Below, one piece after another: positions 1 through 10,000 of a DNA stretch of 17,219 nucleotides. Numbering within the stretch: the first letter of the stretch is position 1; each line of letters starts with the position of its first letter. The notes beneath the pieces were generated by a model. It was not told where the DNA came from. It made no database searches and saw only the letters and a list, made by a program, of their open reading frames with translations. Both the position numbers and the translations under genes were made by a program. The stretch is from Phoronis ovalis (lineage: Eukaryota > Phoronida > Phoronidae): the NCBI GenBank assembly GCA_028565635.1, contig JAOXYB010021481.1, positions 1 through 17,219 on the forward strand. The letters run 5' to 3'.

Positions 1-911
1 CTACGGTCGCAGAGTGCAGACTTGACAAGTCCCTATGGACGGCTAATACTCAACATATATATGATAGTAAAAAAAAATTTTCGAGATAATTAAATCACAC
101 ATAAAAAAGAGAAATAAACATTAATTTTTTTTTTTTTTTTTTTTTTTTAAGTTCATAGGGACTTGAGCAGGTCTAAAATGTCAGTTGCGGTACCTTGTTC
201 ACTTTCAGGTTAATTAAACCGACCGTCCACTTTAACTAAGTTAAACCTTTTTTATGTTTTTTAAAGCTTACTTTAGGTTTAAAAGTCTATGCAGCTGGGC
301 CCTGGTGTTCTGATGTGAGCTCAAGATCTAGACATGAGTTAAGAAATTAGCCTAGACCAGACAAGTAAAATCCCCCTTGACAAATCAATGTATTGATAAC
401 ATTTTGAACCACTTAAAAATCCTGTTTTTAAATTAATAAACTCTGCAACTTGGGTGCATATAAGTTAAGGCATATGCAGAGTATCAAATCACTCCTAAGT
501 ACCTGGCATTTCCTTGGATTGTTTCTTATATTTGGATCAGTTTTATTTAGTAGTAACCATTACTCAGTTTGATGATTTCATTGGGCTCATATAACATGAT
601 TTTAAAAATGTGGTTTTCGAATCATGAACAAGTGATAACATAGAGTTTGCAATTTTATGTATTTTTATAAAAATTATAAGAAATGCAGTATGAAGTAGCA
701 GTTACAGGGTTACAAATGTCTATCAAACAAGCTTACAGCTGGCAGGCAAATTAACTCTGTACATTCAAAATTCTTATAGTGTGTCTTTGCTAGAGTACCA
801 CTTATATCCTATATTGTGCTTAAAGGTTAAATTTAGCATGTTAGATTGATCGTAATATGCTGTGACAATTTACTGACTATTTATAGTAAAATAATTTTAA
901 AATCTTTGTAG
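1..911 (+). other. Intron of SUCO upstream of first visible exon
   Basis: No exon with a domain or matching phase was found here. It contains a foldback element at 18-174, and otherwise AT-rich sequence with stops in all frames. Because the first visible exon needs an upstream partner ending two bases into a codon, this is most likely intron. Confidence 0.55.
18..174. repeat. Foldback (MITE-like) element with 23-bp inverted ends
   Basis: The left arm 18-40 and the reverse complement of the right arm 151-174 agree at about 20 of 24 positions with one gap; both contain CAAGTCCCTATG. The roughly 110-bp spacer is very AT-rich and ends in a run of 24 T (125-148). No clear target-site duplication was seen. 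It looks like a small non-autonomous DNA element or a hairpin-forming repeat. Confidence 0.55.
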
Positions 912-1094
912 ACCATGTTTTCCACCCAAGAGTCCGTCTGTTGATGTAGCACAATCTGGTGAGCCTGTGGTGCCCTCTACTGTAGATGAGACTGAAACTT
1001 CAGTAACTCCTGATGTGAAACAAGGCTTGGAAGATGTCCAGGCGGAAGTAGGTGTGAACAAAGATCATGATGGACTAGTAGATTCTCCTATTGT
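912..1094 (+). CDS. SUCO: SUCO exon 1 of window (N-terminal acidic linker)
   Basis: The acceptor is TTTGTAG before 912 and the donor GTAAGT is at 1095. The exon begins with the last base of a split codon and ends two bases into a codon (phase 2 at both ends, 183 nt). It encodes residues 1-60, a Val/Ser/Asp/Glu-rich stretch starting PCFPPKSPSVD, with no domain. The first in-exon ATG is out of frame with the rest, so this is not the gene's first exon. Low sequence constraint makes it recognisable only by frame continuity with the next exon. Confidence 0.75.
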
Positions 1095-4000
1095 GTAAGT
1101 TATTTTCCCAGCAGGGCTTTTGTTTGAAGACTGGTGGTGAAAAATGTCTCCACTTTATCTACATTTGCAGGCTGCTTTGTCGAGTGAAAGCCTCATATTC
1201 CTAAAAAAGCCTGTCACCAATCAAAGAGTTAGTTCATTAAGGACTCAATATACCTTGTGACACTGTTACTGAAACTTCCTTTTCTAGTTTTCATTATCAA
1301 AATGGAGGGATGGATACATAATCATAATTTTTTTTGAAATTTAAATTATTAAAAACACTCCAAAATGGCCTTTAATAGGTCCTATGACTCAAATTCAAAC
1401 TATACAACCTCATGATTTGTATCACCTTTTTAAAATGCAAACTAATATAGATGTCTATCTGTTCATTTTAATTACAGAAACATATATACTTTAATTGAAT
1501 TATATGTACCTCATTGTAGTTTAATTATTATTTTGCCCATAATGCTGACAAAAGGGACAAAATTAGAATATTTCTATTGATTATAATTATCTATCATTTC
1601 ATTAATATAGTCAAAATGCTTTGACTGCGAGACTGACATAAGTCAGGCATACATGTTTTCTTACAAAATGTTGTCAGTCCATTTACACTACATTACTGAA
1701 TAAGCAATACACATTTATTATGAAATAAACTTATGGGAGTACTGTAAAGGTGCTGAAGAAAGTCAACTGGATTTTGTAGTAATCATGACTTGGAGAATTC
1801 TGAAGAGGGGCCTGGAGACAAGGAAAGTGGTGATAAATTAACTGCCATAGCAGATGTAGCTGGCCTTGAAGACAACAAACCTACACAGAACATGGAACAA
1901 GGTATGTGAACTATTACATATTAAATAGAAGATCAATAAATGGTCTGCATGTCTGAGATAAAGTATGACCTTAGTAAACAGAATTCTACTGGAAAAGTTT
2001 ACATTAACTAAAGGTTAACAATAGTAATTGACTAACTGATTACAGAGGTGAGCTAGATTTGTCATAACTTGAAGCTATTTACTTAATTCCATGAATATTC
2101 CAGTTTGCAATCAAAATTTAAACAACTGGCAAAAACAACAATATTTTATACAAGATTCTTTAACCGTGTTTGGTCGTCAATATTATATTATATCCCTATC
2201 AGTGAACTTTCAAATCAGTTAGATAATTATTTATTTTAAATTTTACTCCTGTATGGTATAGAAATTGGGCTTTGCTGCTGCCAGTTTTTTATGCTGTATG
2301 GGATTCTATGCAGCTACGAGCGGATAATAACGGAAGTTATAAACATGGAACAATATCATTCTATACATACTATTACAGAAAAAGAGATACCAGTGGGTGT
2401 CTCCAATGTTGTTGAACCTACAGAATCTCCAACTGTTGTCAATGTGCCTGTGGTTATGCCAGATCATGTTGTTACTGGACATGATCCACTCGACGACTTT
2501 GAAGAATGGAAGAAGAAGAGAATGCCAGATAATGAAGGTTAGATAGGAAAACATGATTATGAATTTTTTTTAACTTTTGGAAAAAGTTTGTTGTCTCTTT
2601 GCAATCTTTCATATAATTTTGTGTAATGATTAAAAAGTAATTATTATTTTGAAATCATATATATGGTATTTTTACGTAACAAGTATTTCTCTTGGCTCAT
2701 TCTATAAATAGTCATAGTGGTATACAAATAATAGGAAAGGAATATGGTTGCTTTTGAACACCTGTTCAATTATTAATTAGTTTAAATTTATAAGTCAGAC
2801 TAGAAGATTGTATTAAAGTTATATGCTAACAGTTAAACATTTATACCATTTATCTATTAAACAGTATTCATTTAGTTATAAAAGTATATATTTGATATTT
2901 TAATTGTGTAAACAGAAATTATAAGCAGTTTTCAATAGACTGAATAGTAACTTTTCAATCTTTTTTGCAGTTGTGCCAGACATTGTAACAGAACCTACAG
3001 AAATCCCTGTCAAGGTCAAAAGTGGGAAAAAGCTGACAGACTTTGCATTATTAGAATGTGGTGCCAAAGTTATAGCTTCAAATCCAGAATCAAAGAATGC
3101 TGCATTTGTACTCAATGAAAACAAAGACGAGTACATGATAAACCCATGTTCAGCTAAGAAATGGTATGTTTAGAGACGCAAGTGCACTTTATACTTTATT
3201 TAAATAATTGGTTTTGTTCTTCATTATTCTATACAACAACAACAAGTCAGTCAAAGCAAAATATAATTATTATCAAAAATCAAGTATCTTGCTAATTTTT
3301 TAATGGTTGAAATAAAATGGTGTGTCGGCTGATGAGGATGGATTTTAACAGAGAATGATGTACACATTAGTATATAGAAAATGTGTTCAACGAAGTTAGA
3401 AAAACAAATTGTCATGGGTGTGTTAATAGAACTTAAAGATATGTGAAATCTTCATCCCAAAAATGTTACACTAAGTGACTGCATAACACCACAGTGCAGC
3501 AAGTCAAACTCTGGTTTGTTAATTCTCTCGGAATGTGCTGATCTTGTAATATATGTCTGCATACACTTGATAGAGCCTCTGATCAAAACCCCAAACATTT
3601 CCAGCGTGCAACATTTGTGTGGATGGACAATCACAGAGTTCCCTACAACCTCATGTGATTAAATTCACAAAGCCAGCATGCAGGGTTCACAAATGGTGGG
3701 TCCACCAAATGTGTGCAAATAGTTTCTGTTATCTTGCATTTTTGCAGGTTTGTTATGCAGCTGTGTGAGGCTGTAGATAATATTCATGTTATTGAGTTAG
3801 CGAATTTGGAGTTGTTTTCTTCGACGCCTGAAACATTTAAAGTCTACATAAGTGACAGGTAAGATGAGCAATTTATAGCAATCTCTGTTAAAGCGGTGCA
3901 GTAAGTAAGTTGTAAGAACTTTTACGTAGTGTGAAAATGTATTCATTTGCAGAGGTTTCTAGTGAACATTAATGTATGAATTAACATATCTTTTTTGAAG

Positions 4001-7000
4001 GCATCCTGTAAAAGATTGGCATCATTTGGGAACATTTCATGCCAGAGATGAGAGAAAAATTCAAGCATTTAATGTCACACTTACAGACCAGGTAAGTTTG
4101 ATATTATAGAGTGTGCTGGAATTGCCAAATGATTGATCATGTAAACTGTCTCTTGAGTTTTCAAGGGTAATGGTTACTAGTCATTTCTTGAAGTCCTTTT
4201 GGCTTACAAATTAGAATATTATAATTAACTTATTAACATTTAGAGTTTTATCGAATAGTTTTTGAGAACTCTTTTTTTCTTGGAAGTTGATTACTCGTGC
4301 CTATTTATTCAGTTAAAAAATCATCACTGCCAGTGAAAAGTTTGACAGGAAAATCTTTATAAGGATTCTCTTCCTTGCAGCTGTATGCAAAGTATGTTAA
4401 AATAGAGATGTTGACTCATTATGGTCAGGAACACTACTGTCCTCTCAGCATAGTGCGAGTTTATGCCACAAGTGTGGAAGACTTTGATGAAACAGAAACA
4501 GATACAGAACAGACAGCTATAGGTGAAATGCAACCTGATGGTAAGTCAAAAATTAAATAAAAATACTGTGCATGCAGTCTGTTATGTTTTTGAAAAAATC
4601 GTGTCACTTGAACACTTCCTAAAATGTTAAATAGAAATTAAAGGCTCGCAAGTAGGCTGCACAAAGCAATTTGTACTCAATTGAGTTATGTTATTAATTA
4701 GTTCATTTTAGCCTCATTCTTGTGATATGGCAAGTTACCCAATTTTAGTCTTGTTTGACCCAAACCTGTAAAATTAACAAGTTAATAGATTCTTTCCGTA
4801 TAGTGATTAGCAGTACAAGCAAACCAATCTATTTATATTTTTGTGTCTCAGTCTTCGATACTACACATACGTCAGTGAAGGGAAAAAACCTCGAAGTGCT
4901 TAATGTGTGCTGTTATATTTGGATTACAAATGCAAGAGATGTTTACTGAAGTAGCTTTCTGTTGTTGTTTTTGTAGATGAAACAGATAAACTCGAAGACA
5001 ACAAAGACACTCCTACAAATTTATTCTCCAGTACAGCAGACACAGTACTTAGTCTTGTGAAACAAGTGCTACTGCCAGGAACTGACATAAATGTTGAGTC
5101 CGGTATGTCAATAAAATTACCCAAATGAAATACTTCTTCAACAATTGCAGATGATATGTACTTTTCCAGTTCTAAAAAATAAATTATGTTTAGGAACTTT
5201 AATCTGCACAATGCCATAGGCTTTGAAAAACTCTTTTGTTAAAACCAGCAAACATTACAAACTTATTTCCCCTTATTTGGAAAATGCTTGCAGAAAAAAA
5301 TGTGATACAAATTGTCATTATGTTGTTTTGGTAGTGTATGTTGTTTTTTATTAGGATTATTAAAATTTCTTATATACAGCTAAAAGGGGTAGATGATTGA
5401 CAGTTTTAAAACAGTTAAAACTAGATGAAATCTTTGTTATTTTACTCTGCATGCCTTGTTTTATAGGTAACCTTACTTCTATTAACGATAGCAGCATGAT
5501 ACTTACAAATCAGACAGCAGACGGATACCCATTACCTTGCGATCCTAGCTACAGACATCAACTAGAAAAAGGCAATGTTTCCAGTCTGCCACAGGGCCCA
5601 GAAGTCCACAGTATGTCAGGTATGGTGTCATAATGGCACAACCGTAAGTTGGTGCTTTAGTGTCGAAAATAATAAAAGTTGGTAACAGAGGTACTGTATG
5701 GGTTAATACTGTTAGGCAAAAGTAAAATGCATGTTGTAAAATGAGATCAAGAAATTTAGCAAGGAAGTATAACTTTAACACAGTTTTTAAAATAAAATAT
5801 TCCTAATACCCGTATGAATAAAATAAGACATTGAAAATAAGTTAAACAGTATCATAAATTCAGTGAAAGGTGAACACAGTGCCTAATTAATATATTTGAG
5901 ATATAACACTAAAAATCATAATTTTCATACCAAAGTTAGGAGTATACATTGTTTACTACATAGCTATAGTATTTGGTTAAACAGTTTAATAGCTTTTTTG
6001 TTACCAACTATATCATATTAGGTACAAACAAGCATTTGGAAAACTCTAGTAAAGATGGAGGCATATCTCAGAACCTGAAAGCTCCACAACCATTGGTCAC
6101 AAAACTTGAAGATCATGAGCAACAACCAGTTGAAACTGATCTACCAGATGTGGTTACTCTGATTGAAACTCCTGAAACAAAACAGGGTAATTATGTCATA
6201 ATTATCTCCTCTGATCATGGACACATACTTTTGACCATTCTTTTATTTTAACATCATAGAAATCCATAAGCCCTATCATCTTCATAAGTTGAATTGACAT
6301 GTAATGTTTACTTCAGATGCAGAGTTATGTGTAGATTTAATGAAAGTTCTCTACAATGGCATTGCAATAAAACATTCATAAAATGTTCATATTATTTTAT
6401 TCAATATTTTAATAGACTAGACAATTTGAGATTTTTCTATTTAGGTTCTGGTGCAGCTGAATCATCAAATCCATTTGCATATTGCTATGCTTCCGTATTG
6501 GAAACAACGAGTAGAATGGCATGGACAAGGTCTGATAAGTTTGATGCTTGTGGCTACATGCGGACGTTGTATTCAATGTGCTTTTCTAGGCAGGATATGG
6601 GTCCTATCACTAATGTGCAATTAAACAAAATAAATGGTAGTAAGAAAGAAGTTAATATGTCGCAGAATATCACTGAAAATGCCAACAACAATGGTAATAA
6701 AACCGTGGCAGCTGAACTTGTAAGTGACAAAGTTGTTGAATTTGAGAAAAATGTAGAACACAAACAAGTTGAGAATAAGCAATTGCCTAACATAGACAAT
6801 ATGGTTCTCAAAGTGGTGGAGGATTCATCACAAATAGTGCCAATAAACAGTATTCCTAAACAAGTTCAACAAACTATGTTGGTTGCAGAAAGTGAAACTG
6901 TTCTCACTGAAGCGGAGGAGACTATGAAATATGAATCATATACTCATGTTATTGATAGTTCTAGTCAAGTTATTGTTGAAAAACCTGATACAGTAGCTAC

Positions 7001-10000
7001 TGCATCTGTTGCTCCATCACAGGTAATAGTTGAAAAAAAAATTGAAGAAGAGAATGAAAAAGTAGTTTCCAGATCTGACTTAAAAGATGATATTATTGAA
7101 AAGCAAATTGGGAATCTAAATGTTCACCCTACAAAAACAACAGAAATTGCAAATACGGCTGCAGATCAAAATATTGATGTGGCTGCAGATGATATGAAAC
7201 AAGTAGAAAAGTTAGATATAAATCGTAATGCATTGATTTATAATGGTGAGGAGAATAGTAATGATGGTGAACGAAATAAAAATATAGAGCAAAAAACAAT
7301 AAATGATATACAGCCATCAGTGCCTACTGTAAGTACACGAAATCTTAACACAGAAACACCTAGTTTACAAGTGCCTTCCAGTATAGAAACTGCAAATGAA
7401 GATAAAGAAGAAACTGTGCCTATGATTAGTGATGCTGCAAGTGAAACCAGTGAGTCTCCAAGAAACATGACTGAGCCTGACAGTGGATCAGAAACAGAAA
7501 CAAAAATCATATATGCTGATAATAGTTCTGTCCAAAGAGAAGACCCAGTACTGCAGCATGTTCCACCTCCTGGCACATTAATTAAGAAATTAATGCCTAA
7601 ACGAGATGTTGCCATTATGAAATTGAGTAATACTATAAAGGCATTGGAAGCTAATCTGTCACTGACAAACATGTAAGTACACTTGTCAATCAGTATTGAT
7701 TAACTGATCACAAATGAAAAAAATATTAGCTGACTAAATTCTGCTTTTTCTTCCAAAACATGTAAACATAAATCAGTGTTCTCCATAAAATAGTGTGTAC
7801 ATGTTCCAGGCCAATGATATTATTTATGAAAACCCCAAATATGGATAGATAAAATGTTGATAAATAATACAAGGTTCATTGGTGCCCTGAACAAGTACAA
7901 GTTTTTTGTGGAGAACACTGTAAATACTTTACAGAAATGACCTGCTTGGTTTTAAATTGTGTTCCACCTTCAAAAAATAAATAGTCAGAGTTTTTCTGTA
8001 AATGAAATTACTAAAATTATAGTAATTTTTTAAAAATTATGATTTATTGCATTTTTATGATTAATGGTTTTATGTTTTAATTATTTTTTATTTGACTGAG
8101 TCTTGACGCCTCTAAATTTGTAAAATTGCATTGTGATGTTTTTGTTCAGGATGAACATTCTAGGTTTTCAACGCAGTAGCTTTGTAATCTTACTAAATAT
8201 GTACCAACTTGCAACGTGTAATGGTTCATGTTACTTACGTCGCTGTTTTGAAATTATCTCCAGGTACTTACAAGAACTTAGCCAAAAGTACAAAAAGCAG
8301 CGAGAGGAGATGCAGCGTGCTCTAAACTGGACAATGGAAAGACTGATGAATACAACAAGAGAAGCAGAAGCACAGGTAACATAAGTTTAACATTGTTACA
8401 ATACTTGTGCTTGTAGTGTTTCACATTTATTTTTGTTCACGTAAAATCAGTGATGGTATTTGTTGTAGCAATGCACGCATACTTAGTGATATCTTAGACT
8501 CTTGTAAAAAAATTGAATTAATTTGTACTCTCTAACAATATTTAATATTTTGTTCGCTCTCTTACCATTGTTCACTAGTCTAGTCTCAATTGTAAGTCTT
8601 ATTATAGGCAGGAATTATTGAGAAATAATTATTTTATTATTACTAAATACTTAGCTCTTAATATTTTTGCATTGTTGTTGAGTTAAAAAGCTTTTGTGTT
8701 AGTGTCTCAATTCTTTTATCAACATTTCCAGAGCAATTATGTGTAGATATAAAAGCACACGTTTCAATTGGACTCATTTTTATAGGGCCAAAAGAAAGAG
8801 AAGCAGATACTGGATATGCAGGAAACTGTGAAACAGGTTTCAACTTCCATTCATTCAATGGCTGCTAAGATGGACCAAGTTCAAGAAGATCTTGTCTCTC
8901 GACATATGACTTTTGTTATGTTTGAGATCATTTGTATTGCCTGTATGCTTGTGATTTGTCTGAGAAAAAATATCAGGAAACATTCAATGGTAAATTACTA
9001 GTCACTTCTATAAGGAAATGTATCATACTAGATTGTAGCTTGTAATCGGCAATCAGTGTTCATGCTGTGACGGATTCTAGTACATAGTTAGAGAGGTCGC
9101 TGAAATTATAGTTTTTCTCCAGCAGCAAAATTATTTTGTACTATTAAGCAATGCCATGTAATGTTCATGATATATCTGTCACGTTCTTCCATGTAGTATA
9201 AAGGAAGACGGTGCCATGTTCCAGTTTTAAAGTTCTAATGTTGATTAACTAATGCTCCATATTTTCATGTAGATTGAACTAAATGAAATCAGAGAGGCAC
9301 TGCGAAATATGCCAGAAACACCTCATCGTGGACACACAAGGAAGCATTCAATAGATGGTGCTATGAGTCGGCATTCGTCATTCACAGCAACTATATCACA
9401 GAGAGCAACTAGTGAGAAGCAGCTGTCTGATAGAACTGCTAGTGGTGAGTCACAATGCTGTGCAGTGTTCTAATGTTTCAGAGCCATTAAGTGTAGTGCA
9501 ATAAATGTGGAACAAACTTCCAAACATACGTCTTAGACTTTGTTTCTTTTAAGAACAAGGCCCCTATTTCTAATTGTCAGTCAGCATCTCTGGTATATAT
9601 TTAATAAAGGTTAGTTAATGATCCATATATTTTCTTTTTCTTTTAGATGTTGAATTTCAAAGTGGAATCACTGTTATTCAACCAACACACAGTTTCTGGT
9701 CTGATCAGATAGATACTGTAAGTTCTTCTACTAAATGACATATTTTGTTGATGCAACTACATGTATGTGTCTTTTCTGAATTATTTCCTGCATGCCATCT
9801 GTTCACAAACGTTGTGCCCCAAATGTGTAGTATTATAATTAGATTGTTTGCAACTGGTGAGAACCATTTGGAACATTACAAGGAATTTTAAGAGATGCAA
9901 GTCATATGGTATTCCAATATTTTGTATTTGCTATGTTTAATTAAAAATATTAATTTTTGAAAATTCCTATAATTTGTAGAATCACAGTGGTGCAAAGAAG

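Noticed and set aside
2291-2378. ATG at 2291 as a start of a separate small protein
   Set aside because: The frame is just the SUCO exon 3 frame running back into its intron, and the exon phases join correctly without it.
6294-6444. Open frame extending upstream of SUCO exon 11 with an ATG at 6294
   Set aside because: It reads through a good TTTCTATTTAG acceptor, has biased intron-like composition and no family match; the splice phase fits the acceptor at 6444.
7238-7672. Reverse-strand 144-codon open frame opposite SUCO exon 11
   Set aside because: It is the antisense of a low-complexity coding exon, which often stays open; no independent signal.
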